From: Pelagibius sp. Alg239-R121
GTDB taxonomy: Bacteria; Pseudomonadota; Alphaproteobacteria; Kiloniellales; Kiloniellaceae
DNA: 64,000 nt
Assembly (NCBI RefSeq): GCF_947331435.1
Contig: NZ_CAMZOF010000001.1
Span: 496,001 to 560,000 of the forward strand
Direction of reading: 5' to 3'
Shown here: positions 7,792 to 16,608 of the stretch, piece by piece
How the letters are laid out: the number at the start of each line of letters is the position of its first letter
Position numbering within the stretch: position 1 is the stretch's first letter
The notes under the pieces: generated by a model
Databases searched by the model: none
What the model was told of the DNA's origin: nothing
What the model saw: only the letters and a program-made list of their open reading frames with translations
Program-made: the position numbers and the translations under genes

Positions 7792-8770
7792 ACCCGGTAA
7801 CTCGCTTGGCTTTCCGCTTCAGGCCGCGCGGCAATCGAATTTCCGCCGCCGACAGAACCTCCGGGTTGATCCAGATATCGCGGCGGCTGTTGGCGACAAT
7901 CGGAATTTCGCCGGGTTGCATCCCATCCAAAATCCTCAACGCGGTTTTACCGGCCCACTCGCCCTGTTCCTCAGCCACTTTCGTAATGCCAATCATGGTG
8001 TAAGGCATCATCCAGTAATGATTCGTGACGCTCAGACGCTGTGCCGCGCCGCCTACAAACCGGCGCACCTGATCAGGATCCCAATCATTAATGCCGGCGT
8101 TGCTGCCCATGATGATGAGATCGTGTTCCTGCGCCCGTCCATAAGCTGCCATCCAGGCCTCCATGGTTCCGGCCAGGACAAATTCAAGCTCGATACCAAG
8201 CCGCTTCGAGGCGGCCTGAAAACGCTTTAAGTTCTTTTTTTCGGTTAGAGTGTCCGCTCCGAGATAGAAAGCGCGACGAATGCCCGGGGATACTTCCTCT
8301 GCCCGCTTGAACATCGGTTCGATCGGTGCAACCTCGATCATTCCCGTGACGTTGCTATAAGGAAACCCGTAGGATTCGACGGTCCAATTCACGCCACTGA
8401 AGACGAATGGCAGTTCGGCGTCCCGGTAGTACTGCTGTATCAAGTACTTCGCAGCATTGTCGTCGGCTGTGATCACGATATCCGGGCTCCAGGACTCAAT
8501 CATCGCCTTGGCCTCCCGCGCCTGCTTCTTCTTGTCGTCTTCCGACTTCAGGCGTTTGGTGTCCATGTCGAACTGCCGAAGTTCACAGCGCGCCTCGAGC
8601 ACTGCCCGCAAGCCGCGTTCGACCCCGTCCGACCAGGCATAGCCCTTGTGATAGGAGGAAACGAAGAGGCATTTCGAAGTGCCTTCATTCGCGGTGTTTG
8701 CGCTGGCGACCGCGGCCGTAAAACCAGAAATCATCAATCCGGCGCCCAGAATTTTCCGGAGTGTTTGCAT
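7775..8770 (-). CDS. periplasmic ABC-type substrate-binding protein, kinase-linked
   Basis: A 331-residue exported solute-binding protein (ABC_sub_bind-like, type I periplasmic fold). The signal peptide is MQTLRKILGAGLMISG followed by an Ala-rich cleavage region. The mature part begins with CLFVSSYHKGYAWSDG and has the two-lobe pattern (DIVITADDNAAKYL, FVFSGVNW, RAFYLGADTLTEKKN). I chose ATG 8770 because it opens the signal peptide; the 31 codons upstream do not resemble an exported protein. No permease or ATPase gene is next to it. Instead it overlaps the CHASE-PAS kinase start by 17 bases, so it more likely feeds ligand information to the kinase than transports. Confidence 0.85.
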   Translation of the reverse strand: MQTLRKILGAGLMISGFTAAVASANTANEGTSKCLFVSSYHKGYAWSDGVERGLRAVLEARCELRQFDMDTKRLKSEDDKKKQAREAKAMIESWSPDIVITADDNAAKYLIQQYYRDAELPFVFSGVNWTVESYGFPYSNVTGMIEVAPIEPMFKRAEEVSPGIRRAFYLGADTLTEKKNLKRFQAASKRLGIELEFVLAGTMEAWMAAYGRAQEHDLIIMGSNAGINDWDPDQVRRFVGGAAQRLSVTNHYWMMPYTMIGITKVAEEQGEWAGKTALRILDGMQPGEIPIVANSRRDIWINPEVLSAAEIRLPRGLKRKAKRVTGFDSNS

Positions 8771-9285
8771 AAACCCAAATCCCCATATGACGTTATCTAC
8801 AAAAAGTTGCGACGCCGATTGATTGCCGCCAACCGCCAGATACCTCGCTTCAAGCAGCACCAAGTTGCCTGGAAATATCCCACTCTCATTGAAACTTACG
8901 TCAGTGAAAAATTGCTTAATGGGGGCTCACAAACACGGGATAACAACAATGTTATCTCGCGGAAAAGTTGATATCCCACAACCCTGGCTAAATACCAAAA
9001 ATGGAAGCCACCAGGGCATGAGAGGCAATTACCTGTAAGTACCGCCCAACGATGATGGGATGAAAGCATCGGCGATGATCAGGAGGAAGGCTTTTGCATT
9101 TGGCTTCCGCTCCGCGTTAGCTCAAGATTCGATCGTCCAAATAGTTGATATTTATTACTTTTCATAGATCTATAGCAAATGTCGGATGTCACCGTTCTCC
9201 GTGCCGCGCAATAACAACCCTGCAAACGCCCGGCGGAACCGCGAAAGTGACGGAGATTGCTGTGAAGATCGAGCGAACCATTCGG
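8771..9285. other. intergenic region with a short palindrome
   Basis: A 515-bp divergent region between the binding-protein gene and the metallophosphoesterase gene. It contains the imperfect-centre palindrome GATAACAACAATGTTATC at 8939-8956 (6-bp arms, 6-bp spacer), a possible operator. An AT-rich stretch near 9135-9180 could hold the promoter for the downstream gene. No convincing small gene was seen. Confidence 0.5.
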
Positions 9286-10425
9286 ATGAACGGCGTCGGC
9301 CACAGCCGAGACAGCTTCACAAGCGGCGCCTCAGCAACCAGTGCCATTCCAAGAAACCGAAAGCCGCCGCCCCATCGAAGCCGGATTTTCAGCACGCCAT
9401 CACTGCTCATCGCTCTCGGGCTCTCGTTGACCGTCTCAGCCGCTCTTTGGAGCGAGCCAGGCAGCACTGAAGTCGCATTGCTTCCAAACAGCGCGCTTGT
9501 GGAGGTCGAAGAAAATCTGACCGTCGCTTTTTTGGGCGATCATGGCACGGGCACCGACGCCCGCAAGGTACTCGAATTGATCAAGGCAGAAGGTGCGGAC
9601 CTGATCCTGTCTCAGGGCGATCTGGGCTACGATTCCTCGCCGGAGGCTTTTGAACGCATGATCCACGAGATTCTGGGGCCCGATTTTCCGTTTGTTGCGT
9701 CGCTGGGCAACCATGACCGCAGGGACTGGCGGCGCTACAGGGACTTGCTAAAGGCCCGCGCCGACAGGGTTCCGGGCCTTGTTTGTGAGGGTGAAATCGG
9801 GATCAAGGCAGCCTGCACTTACAAAGGTTTGTTCTTCATAACTTCTGCGGTAAAGGTTTTCTTTTTTGACTCTGACATCCTTCACGCTGACTTCATATTC
9901 GATCAGCTCGCGCATACAGATTCGAGATGGCGGATCTGTTCCTGGCATTTCAATCAAGCCGCGATGCAGGTCGGCGCAAAGGGAGATGACGCAGGTTGGC
10001 GGGTCTATGAGGCCTGCCGACTGGGCGGCGCATTAATCATGACCGCGCACGAGCACTCCTATTCCCGAACGCACTTGATCAGCAAATTTACGGATCCGCC
10101 CGACGTGGCGTCCTATGATACCGATAAGCTGCACATCGAACCCGGCCAAAGTCTGGCGATCGTCTCCGGCCTCGCCGGGCGCAGTGCCCGCCCCCAGCTT
10201 CGCTACGACGACTGGTGGACTGCCGCCTATACGGCGACACAAAAGGCACAGCCGGGCGCACTCATCTGCCGCTTTAACGTTGAAGGTCAAAGGGACCGCG
10301 CCGACTGCAGCTTTAAGACGATCGGTGGCGCTGAACCCGACCGCTTCAGGCTTACCGCGTTTCGCGACGGCAAATCAAAAGATGGACGAACCTCGTTCGA
10401 AAACCCATTAGCCACAGCAGACTGA
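9286..10425 (+). CDS. exported calcineurin-like metallophosphoesterase
   Basis: About 379 residues. A basic N-terminus precedes a hydrophobic segment (LLIALGLSLTVSAALW), which acts as a signal or anchor. The catalytic domain then shows the family motifs in order: FLGDHGTG, SQGDLGYD, LGNHDRR, and the final metal site TAHEHSYSRT. Together these bind the dinuclear metal centre for phosphoester hydrolysis outside the cytoplasm; the substrate is unknown. The start is uncertain: ATG 9286 is the first ATG near the signal, while GTG 9247 and ATG 9145 are possible upstream starts. It is a single gene, followed 185 bp later by the membrane LuxR gene. Confidence 0.8.
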   Translation: MNGVGHSRDSFTSGASATSAIPRNRKPPPHRSRIFSTPSLLIALGLSLTVSAALWSEPGSTEVALLPNSALVEVEENLTVAFLGDHGTGTDARKVLELIKAEGADLILSQGDLGYDSSPEAFERMIHEILGPDFPFVASLGNHDRRDWRRYRDLLKARADRVPGLVCEGEIGIKAACTYKGLFFITSAVKVFFFDSDILHADFIFDQLAHTDSRWRICSWHFNQAAMQVGAKGDDAGWRVYEACRLGGALIMTAHEHSYSRTHLISKFTDPPDVASYDTDKLHIEPGQSLAIVSGLAGRSARPQLRYDDWWTAAYTATQKAQPGALICRFNVEGQRDRADCSFKTIGGAEPDRFRLTAFRDGKSKDGRTSFENPLATAD

Positions 10426-10610
10426 ATTTTTGAACCACGCTCAAAATCGGTCCTGTGCAACATTTCATGTTATTATCAATCTTTACGAATTGCCCGGTGC
10501 CTTGCGATGGCAGCCGTGAGGCTTTCGTACCCAGTTGAGATTTGGGCTGTGACAGTTTCTCCGGCGCCCATAAGCCGGGTACTGTTCCGTAACCCCTTGG
10601 AGTCAGTCAC

Positions 10611-11231
10611 GTGAAGCATCTTAGCGAACGACAGACCAGATGGCTGCTGGGTGGCGCCGGCTTCGCCTGTTTTTTCTTACTTATGACGCTGGAGATCGTC
10701 ACAGAGGAAGACGACGTCTCCCTGGTTGATCTTATTGTTGATGCCATCGCGATTTTCCTCACGATCGGTGCCGCAACGGGGGTCGCGTTGTTGGCGCAAC
10801 GCATGCAGAGTCAGCATGAAGAGAAGATGACGCTGCTTCGGGATCTGGATGTCGCGCGGGTAGAAGGCGGGCGTTGGCGCAGCAAGGTACAAACTCATCT
10901 AGCCGGTCTAAAAGAAGGTATGGACGTGCAGTTTCGTGACTGGGGTTTAACTGCCGCTGAATCCGAGGTCGGTCTCCTCATCCTCAAGGGGTTGAGCCAT
11001 AAAGAAGTCGCTTCTCTTCGCAAAACCACCGAAGCGACCGTACGTCAGCAAGCTCAGTCGATTTACCGTAAGGCCAAATTGCCTGGAAAAACGGCATTTT
11101 CCGCCTACTTCCTTGAAGATCTTTTTGACGCCGAACTCCTTGAGAACGGCTCCACTGCCCGCAGACTCAAACCGCCTCTTCACGGAAGAAGCGTTCAATC
11201 GCCAAAAGAGACGCCTGTACCACGCGCATAG
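10611..11231 (+). CDS. membrane-tethered LuxR-type regulator
   Basis: A 206-residue protein with two predicted transmembrane helices near residues 10-28 and 40-62. A charged linker follows, then a C-terminal LuxR/GerE-like helix-turn-helix (WGLTAAESEVGLLILKGLSH, then TTEATVRQQAQSIYRKAKL). The DNA-binding domain would sit in the cytoplasm on a membrane anchor; no phosphoacceptor or autoinducer domain is present. The start is GTG 10611, with TTGGAG at 10595-10600. The next gene, on the same strand 187 bp on, encodes a PEP-CTERM protein, so it may control a surface function. Similar short TM-HTH proteins are known, but I cannot name its target. Confidence 0.75.
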   Translation: MKHLSERQTRWLLGGAGFACFFLLMTLEIVTEEDDVSLVDLIVDAIAIFLTIGAATGVALLAQRMQSQHEEKMTLLRDLDVARVEGGRWRSKVQTHLAGLKEGMDVQFRDWGLTAAESEVGLLILKGLSHKEVASLRKTTEATVRQQAQSIYRKAKLPGKTAFSAYFLEDLFDAELLENGSTARRLKPPLHGRSVQSPKETPVPRA

Positions 11232-11418
11232 CGAACTCACGGGTATGGGCTTTCTGCTTGTTCAGACACCTATCTAATTGATTTATTGATAATAATACAT
11301 CTACGCAGCTATCCACCAAACAGCGGATTTACCTTATCCCCGTTCCAGGCGTTGAGTCTCAAAGGCGGTGACCAGCAGTCGTCACCCGGTTTTCGAACTG
11401 ACGCAGGGATAATCCGAA

Positions 11419-12366
11419 ATGCCTTTTCAACTCGCAGCACGTGTTTCCAAATCAGCACAGCAGTATCTACGCGGAACAGAGCCCACCGAAAAATCGGGCC
11501 ATGTTCACGAACGTCGGACCCTTCCTAAGTTCGCCGCATCACTTGCGATCTGCCTGGCATTGTTTCCAGCAACGGCGGAAGGGATGCCGTTTTTGCCTGA
11601 CTTTGACGCCGCGACTTTTCTGCCGGGAACGGCTATCGACAACACCTACTTCCCGATTTTGGGTAAAAAGACGCGATTTTTTGAGGGCGAGAAGGAAGAG
11701 GACGGCGAGACAATCGTTGAGCGGTTCGAACTGACCCCATTCGGCAAAGGACCAACTATTCTTGGTGTGGAGACAACAATCCTCCTGGATCGTGCCTATG
11801 AGGACGGAATGATTGTCGAAGAGACATTCGACTTTTATGCCCAGGATATCATCGGCAACGTCTGGTACTTCGGCGAAGACGTTACCAATTTTGTCTACGA
11901 CGACGATGGCAACCTGATCGGTACCAATTCAGCGAGTAGCTGGCGCGCTGGCGTCAACGGCGCCTTTCCAGGCTTTATCATGCCTGCCGATCTCACGATC
12001 GGATTCAATTATTATCAGGAATTTGCGGCGGCCGACGAAGCACTGGACCAAGCGACCACGATATCACTGGGTGGCATCATCGACCTGGACATCGGCGCCT
12101 TCGAGAATGTCCTGCAGGTATTCGAAACCTCGGAACTCAGCCCGGATGCGAGAGAATTCAAATATTACGCGCCGGGGCTTGGTCTCGTGTTGGTCGAGGA
12201 AGGTCTTGATACAAATTTAGAAAATCCGGAAATTTCCGTAGCATTGATCGACGTCAGAAAGGTCTCCGAGCCCGCGACATTGCTGTTATTTGCGATGGGC
12301 GCGGCCGGCGTTGGATTGACCGCGCAATTCGCCCGCCGCAATCGGCGGCCCATTGGAACCTGTTAA
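11419..12366 (+). CDS. PEP-CTERM-type exported protein
   Basis: A 315-residue secreted protein. The N-terminal hydrophobic segment (FAASLAICLALFPATAEG) is near 38-56. The acidic body includes DNTYFPILGKKTRFFEGE, EETFDFYAQDIIGNVWYFGE and FPGFIMPADLTIGFNYYQEF, a pattern shared with a family of conserved hypothetical proteins. The C-terminus SEPATLLLFAMGAAGVGLTA, followed by an arginine-rich tail, is a PEP-CTERM sorting signal of the kind processed by an exosortase. No exosortase or EPS assembly gene is in this window, so those partners must be elsewhere. The start at ATG 11419 leaves about 37 residues ahead of the signal; a later start is possible. Confidence 0.8.
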   Translation: MPFQLAARVSKSAQQYLRGTEPTEKSGHVHERRTLPKFAASLAICLALFPATAEGMPFLPDFDAATFLPGTAIDNTYFPILGKKTRFFEGEKEEDGETIVERFELTPFGKGPTILGVETTILLDRAYEDGMIVEETFDFYAQDIIGNVWYFGEDVTNFVYDDDGNLIGTNSASSWRAGVNGAFPGFIMPADLTIGFNYYQEFAAADEALDQATTISLGGIIDLDIGAFENVLQVFETSELSPDAREFKYYAPGLGLVLVEEGLDTNLENPEISVALIDVRKVSEPATLLLFAMGAAGVGLTAQFARRNRRPIGTC

Positions 12367-12395
12367 TGGGGTTCAGCATTAAAACCCGCACCTTC

Positions 12396-12425
12396 GTGGC
12401 GTCCCGTTACCCCTCGGGGCGTCAC
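12396..12425. terminator. bidirectional hairpin between convergent genes
   Basis: Arms GTGGCGTCCCG (12396-12406) and CGGGGCGTCAC (12415-12425) pair over 11 positions, two of them G-U. A short T run follows on each strand (CATTTT on plus; GGTTTTAA on minus). It lies between the PEP-CTERM gene and the convergent MscS gene and overlaps the MscS stop codon. Confidence 0.55.
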
Positions 12426-14689
12426 GCATTTTCCGCGGTGTCGGTAGAGGCGGGGCCACTGACCAGCCGCGCGGCGGCGCCACCCGCCGCATGCAATTTA
12501 TTCCGTGCCGGTTTGGGTATTTCGTCATCCTCCTGCTCGTCCTCGACCGTCACCTTCACCTCCGGCCGAGCAAATTCGATATCATTCGCCTGAAAGGCCT
12601 GCTGGACCGCGATGTAGGCTTCCTTGCGGATTACGAACTGCCGGCCCGGTTTAGCCATAAATTTTGCACGGATCACCAGTCCATAATCGTCGACTTCGAA
12701 GACACCCTGGGACTTGAAAGGCTGAATGAAATCCTCGCCGATTTCCGGATGTTCCAGCAATTCCGCCCCGATCTTTTTGAAGATCTTTTTCACCGCACGC
12801 ACATCGGTATCAAAAGGCACCCGGAACTTGAGCTTCATAATCGCCCAGTCTCGGGAATAGTTGGTCAGGGTATCGATGGTTCCAAAAGGCACCGTATGAA
12901 TGGCACCGCGATGATGACGCAGCCTGAAGGACCGCAACGAGATCTTTTCGACCGTGCCTTTGACCGAGCCGACGTCGATGTACTCCCCGAGACGGAAGGC
13001 GTCGTCAATCAGGAAGAAAGCGCCGGACACGATATCGCGAACCAAAGTCTGGGAACCAAAGCCGATGGCGAGACCGACCACACCGGCGCCGGCCAGAATC
13101 GGGGCAATGTCGACCCCGAGCGATGACAGGACGATCATCAGAACGATGACCCCCAGCACCATCTGCACCGAGCGCTTGAAGAGAGGAAAGAGGGTGCGCA
13201 TACGCGACATGCCTGTGCCGCCGATCTCAGCTTCGGAAAGATCGTGGCCCTGGGCGGCAAATTCGGCATCTTCCTCGGCAATCTTCCGATCGATGTAAAT
13301 TCGCACGCCCTGCCAGAGGGCATAGGCGACAAGCAGCGTCACTGCGACTTGCATGGCCGCTTCCGCCAACAAGGTTGCATAGCCGCCGCCGCTCATCGTG
13401 AGCGGATTGATCCGCCAGGCGGAGGCAAGCGATACGACGACGAGGACCAGCAGGGTGAGGCGGCCGGCCTTGGCAAGCGCTGTCCGGACATCATCGGCCG
13501 CAGCCTCGAAACGCGCTGCATCACGATAGAACAGGGCATCCAGGCTCGGAATCACCGCGAACAGCCCGATTGTAAAGAGTGCCGCGCCATAGGGAACGAA
13601 GTCATACAGAAGCTCGCGCACCACGATACCGATCCAGAGAAATCCGGTAAAAACGGCAAAGATCCAGGGCCAGGCACAGGCAAATCGGGTGCGTGACGAG
13701 TCCGCTGCCGCTCCACTCTGGATGTCTTTTCGGATCAGATTCCTGCCAGAAATGATCGTGTAGATCAGCAGGGAGACGGTGGTCGTGCCCACCAAAATCA
13801 AAAACAGTTCGTGCACATAACCAAGAATTCCCAAGGTGCCGAACAGGGCGCAGGTGAAGAATGCAAATGCACCGAAGCCGACCGTAATCAGGAAGGTCCT
13901 GTGCATATAGGCCGCTTCAGTGTCGTCATACAGCGGAAGACGCAAGGCAGAGCGCTTGGGCGCGTGGAACGCCTGCGACATCGCTATACTGGCTCGGAAC
14001 ACCCCGGTTGCCGTCAGGTAAAAGAAGAACGCGATCCGGTCCTTTTGCGTCGTATCGAAAAACAGCACGAACACCGTGGTCGCAACCGCAACGAAAATTC
14101 CCTGCAATAGGAAACGCTTAAGCAGAATCATGCCGAGAATCATCACCTTTTTCCGGGTGCTCTCGACCTCCTGCGGCGGCGCCCTTTCGGCAGCAGCTAT
14201 CAAAATGGGTCTCAAACCCGCTTCGGCGAGCGCCCCTAAACCAAATGCGATGGCCATAGTTGCAAAGAACCACACTAAACCGCCATCATTCCGGTCCGCA
14301 CTGAACTGCGCCCACGCCGCCGGAAAGATCGCGGGCAGATCGCCGACCGCTGCAAAGATGTGCTGCACCTCTTCGCTAATCAGTCCCATATCACGCTGTA
14401 GGCGATAGATGATCACGGCAGGATTGAACTCTTCGCGGCCCGCACCATCCTTCGCTTCGGCCTCCGCCAGGCGGCCAACCAGAAGCTCACGCACCTCTTT
14501 GTCCGACAGCCGGGAGATCAAGGCTTCCGCTTCAGCCTGCTTTTGCGCAGAAGATTGCACTCCCGTCTGAGCTTGTGCGGGGCTATAGACCAGGTTGCCG
14601 CCAAAAACGAAGATACTCGTTAAAAACGCAAGTGCTATTGCAAAACGACCCAAATCAATCTCCGGCAATTTTATGAAAACGTTGATCAT
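12422..14689 (-). CDS. large MscS-family mechanosensitive channel
   Basis: An inner-membrane protein of about 755 residues with an N-terminal signal-like segment, a periplasmic domain (residues about 45-165), and many transmembrane helices. A C-terminal MscS core contains GIDVAPILAGAGVVGLAIGF, then GSQTLVRDIVSGAFFLIDDA and the beta domain FRLGEYIDVGSVKGTVEKIS. The family opens on membrane tension to release osmolytes. The ATG at 14689 was preferred because it leads straight into the signal segment; the ORF extends 40 unconserved codons further upstream. It is divergent from the small exported protein and ExbB/ExbD genes. Architecture resembles the long YbdG/KefA-like or BspA-type channels rather than short MscS. 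Confidence 0.88.
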   Translation of the reverse strand: MINVFIKLPEIDLGRFAIALAFLTSIFVFGGNLVYSPAQAQTGVQSSAQKQAEAEALISRLSDKEVRELLVGRLAEAEAKDGAGREEFNPAVIIYRLQRDMGLISEEVQHIFAAVGDLPAIFPAAWAQFSADRNDGGLVWFFATMAIAFGLGALAEAGLRPILIAAAERAPPQEVESTRKKVMILGMILLKRFLLQGIFVAVATTVFVLFFDTTQKDRIAFFFYLTATGVFRASIAMSQAFHAPKRSALRLPLYDDTEAAYMHRTFLITVGFGAFAFFTCALFGTLGILGYVHELFLILVGTTTVSLLIYTIISGRNLIRKDIQSGAAADSSRTRFACAWPWIFAVFTGFLWIGIVVRELLYDFVPYGAALFTIGLFAVIPSLDALFYRDAARFEAAADDVRTALAKAGRLTLLVLVVVSLASAWRINPLTMSGGGYATLLAEAAMQVAVTLLVAYALWQGVRIYIDRKIAEEDAEFAAQGHDLSEAEIGGTGMSRMRTLFPLFKRSVQMVLGVIVLMIVLSSLGVDIAPILAGAGVVGLAIGFGSQTLVRDIVSGAFFLIDDAFRLGEYIDVGSVKGTVEKISLRSFRLRHHRGAIHTVPFGTIDTLTNYSRDWAIMKLKFRVPFDTDVRAVKKIFKKIGAELLEHPEIGEDFIQPFKSQGVFEVDDYGLVIRAKFMAKPGRQFVIRKEAYIAVQQAFQANDIEFARPEVKVTVEDEQEDDEIPKPARNKLHAAGGAAARLVSGPASTDTAENA

Positions 14690-14871
14690 TTTGGGAAATT
14701 TTCTCGAAGAAACTATTTCCAGAACGCAGGATGTTATCAGATTGCAGAATCTTATACATAGAATTGACCGGAAATTAGCCACGCCTCTCAATAAGTTGTA
14801 AGCGATCAACGGTTGCGCTTAGGTTAAATTTGCGATTGAGAGTCACTCTCATTTATGTCATAGATCAGTCT

Positions 14872-15351
14872 ATGAGTGAGAGAACACCTTCTACAACATT
14901 GACCGCCAAGAGTTTGTTTCCGGCTCTGCTCCCAATAGGCACACTTTTGCTGGCACTGGGAATTTCGCCGGCCGTCAGATCACAGGACGCCGCTGACAGA
15001 CCGTCGGGCGTAAAGATCGAGCTCAACAAACTGGAAGCGTCGGACAACGCCTGCCGGGCCTATTTGCTATTCGAAAACCGCAGCGCCTCATCCTTTGAAA
15101 GCCTTAAGCTCGATCTGGTTCTGTTCGATGGCGAGGGTGTGGTCGCCAAGCGGCTTGCTGTCGAAGGCGCCCCCTTACCGAGGGAGAAGACCAGCCTAAA
15201 GGTTTTCGAAATCGCCCGGCTCCCCTGCGAACGCATCAGCCGCATGCTGCTGAACAAACTTACGTCCTGCAGCGATGACACCGGCGCGCGCAGCGACTGT
15301 TTGGAAATGGTTTCAACCACCACCCGCGGCGAAGTTCCCTTCATCAAGTAG
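14872..15351 (+). CDS. small exported hypothetical protein ahead of exbB
   Basis: A 159-residue protein with a cleavable signal peptide (LLPIGTLLLALGISPAVRSQ) and a beta-rich body (SDNACRAYLLFENRSASSFE, LDLVLFDGEGVVAKRLAVEG). It carries four cysteines likely to form disulfides in the periplasm. The fold pattern is that of a small immunoglobulin-like or transthyretin-like domain, but I do not recognise the family. It is the first gene of a run with ExbB and two ExbD genes, 50 bp before exbB, and probably works with that energy-transducing complex. ATG 14872 was chosen because it opens the exported protein; a TTG start at 14830 is less likely. Confidence 0.7.
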   Translation: MSERTPSTTLTAKSLFPALLPIGTLLLALGISPAVRSQDAADRPSGVKIELNKLEASDNACRAYLLFENRSASSFESLKLDLVLFDGEGVVAKRLAVEGAPLPREKTSLKVFEIARLPCERISRMLLNKLTSCSDDTGARSDCLEMVSTTTRGEVPFIK

Positions 15352-15401
15352 GGCACCCCATTGCAATCAAACTACCTCTGAAATAGAGATTTGGCGATCT
15401 G

Positions 15402-16187
15402 ATGAACGAACAGGATGCAACCTCTACTATTTTTCCCCACAACACTTTGGAAGACGGCACCAGCGGCGGGGAAGCACTCCGCGAATTTCATTTATTGATC
15501 GAAGCCGGCGGGCCGGTGGTGATGATCCTGATCGCCATGTCGGTCTTCGCCCTTGCCATCGTTCTTATGAAGTTATGGCAATTCCAGGCCGCAGGCATCG
15601 GAGAACAGCAGCGCGGTTTGCGGGCCATCGCCATGTACCGCGCCGGACAGACGCAAGAAGCACTTCTGTCATTAAAAGGCGCGCGGAGCCCCCTGTCCCA
15701 GGTGGTTGGCCTGGCCATTCAGGGTCAGTTCCGAGGGGATCTCGCGGAACAAAAAGTGCGCGAAGAGGTCCTGCGTCATGGCACGAAGCTGCTGGAAGGC
15801 CTGCGCAGTTATTTCCGGCCACTGGAAGTCATCGCCAGCCTGGCACCCCTTCTTGGTCTGTTCGGGACGGTTCTGGGCATGATCGAAGCCTTCCGTCAAC
15901 TCGAGCAGGCTGGCAATCAGGTCAACCCGGCAATCCTCTCCGGTGGCATCTGGGCGGCCTTGCTTACGACCGCAGCAGGGCTGGCCGTAGCCATTCCAGT
16001 GGTGGCAATCCTGAACTGGCTGGAACGCCGGGTCGAGCGCCTGACCCATGCAATGGAAGACGCGGTCACCCAGATTTTTACTAAAGACCTTCGGGCAAAT
16101 CTGACGGCAACTTCCGCCCGATGGAGCCGTGATGAGAGAACGCTAGATGAACCCACAGACCTACGCGCTGTCGCCGCCGGGGAATAA
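15402..16187 (+). CDS. MotA/TolQ/ExbB proton channel family protein
   Basis: A 261-residue inner-membrane protein with three transmembrane regions. One is near residues 28-50 (GGPVVMILIAMSVFALAIVL); two come after the cytoplasmic loop (IASLAPLLGLFGTVLGMIEA and GGIWAALLTTAAGLAVAIPV). These last are the conserved ExbB/TolQ pore helices. With ExbD it harvests proton motive force for TonB- or TolA-type work at the outer membrane. Its last 41 bases overlap the first ExbD gene, so the two are coupled. The gene order (small exported protein, ExbB, ExbD, ExbD) is like TonB-associated units, but no tonB follows. Confidence 0.92.
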   Translation: MNEQDATSTIFPHNTLEDGTSGGEALREFHLLIEAGGPVVMILIAMSVFALAIVLMKLWQFQAAGIGEQQRGLRAIAMYRAGQTQEALLSLKGARSPLSQVVGLAIQGQFRGDLAEQKVREEVLRHGTKLLEGLRSYFRPLEVIASLAPLLGLFGTVLGMIEAFRQLEQAGNQVNPAILSGGIWAALLTTAAGLAVAIPVVAILNWLERRVERLTHAMEDAVTQIFTKDLRANLTATSARWSRDERTLDEPTDLRAVAAGE

Positions 16188-16584
16188 AGCCCTTGGAGCA
16201 TTTGGCGGCTGCGCCACCAAACGGCGGCAGCTCATCAGCCTGACTCCGCTGATCGACGTGGTCTTTATTCTGCTGGTCTTCTTCATGCTGGCATCGTCCT
16301 TTTTGGATTGGCGCTCGATCGATCTCAATACGCCGGGGAAAGGCCGCAGCGAAGCGCAGCTGGAAGGCGCCGTGCTGGTGGAGGTACGGAATGAGGGTCT
16401 GAGGCTGTCAGGGGAAGCCATTACCCACGAAACTCTGATCCAACGGATGCGCGAAAACTCGGACCGGAGAGTGCTCGTCAAACCGGCGCAGGGCGTGGTG
16501 ATGCAGGACACGGTCGCGGTGTTGGACAGTCTGGCCACCGCCGGCGTCAGCGATCTGTCGCTGATCGCGGATCAGGCCCGCTGA
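16147..16584 (+). CDS. ExbD/TolR family protein (first copy)
   Basis: A 145-residue protein with one N-terminal transmembrane helix preceded by a basic cytoplasmic tail. The helix has the family motif LTPLIDVVFILLVFFMLASS, including the proton-carrying aspartate. The periplasmic domain includes the usual ...VLVKPAQGVVMQDTVAVLD pattern. It is a partner of the upstream ExbB, overlapping it by 41 bases, and of the second ExbD 24 bp downstream. Confidence 0.92.
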   Translation: MNPQTYALSPPGNKALGAFGGCATKRRQLISLTPLIDVVFILLVFFMLASSFLDWRSIDLNTPGKGRSEAQLEGAVLVEVRNEGLRLSGEAITHETLIQRMRENSDRRVLVKPAQGVVMQDTVAVLDSLATAGVSDLSLIADQAR

Positions 16585-16608
16585 AGCGGCGAGGCCATAG
16601 GAAGATCT

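Noticed and set aside
9105-9119. A second sigma-54-like element (TGGCTTCCGCTCCGC) upstream of the metallophosphoesterase
   Set aside because: GG and GC spacing is right but the -12 box lacks TT and the position relative to the start is poor.
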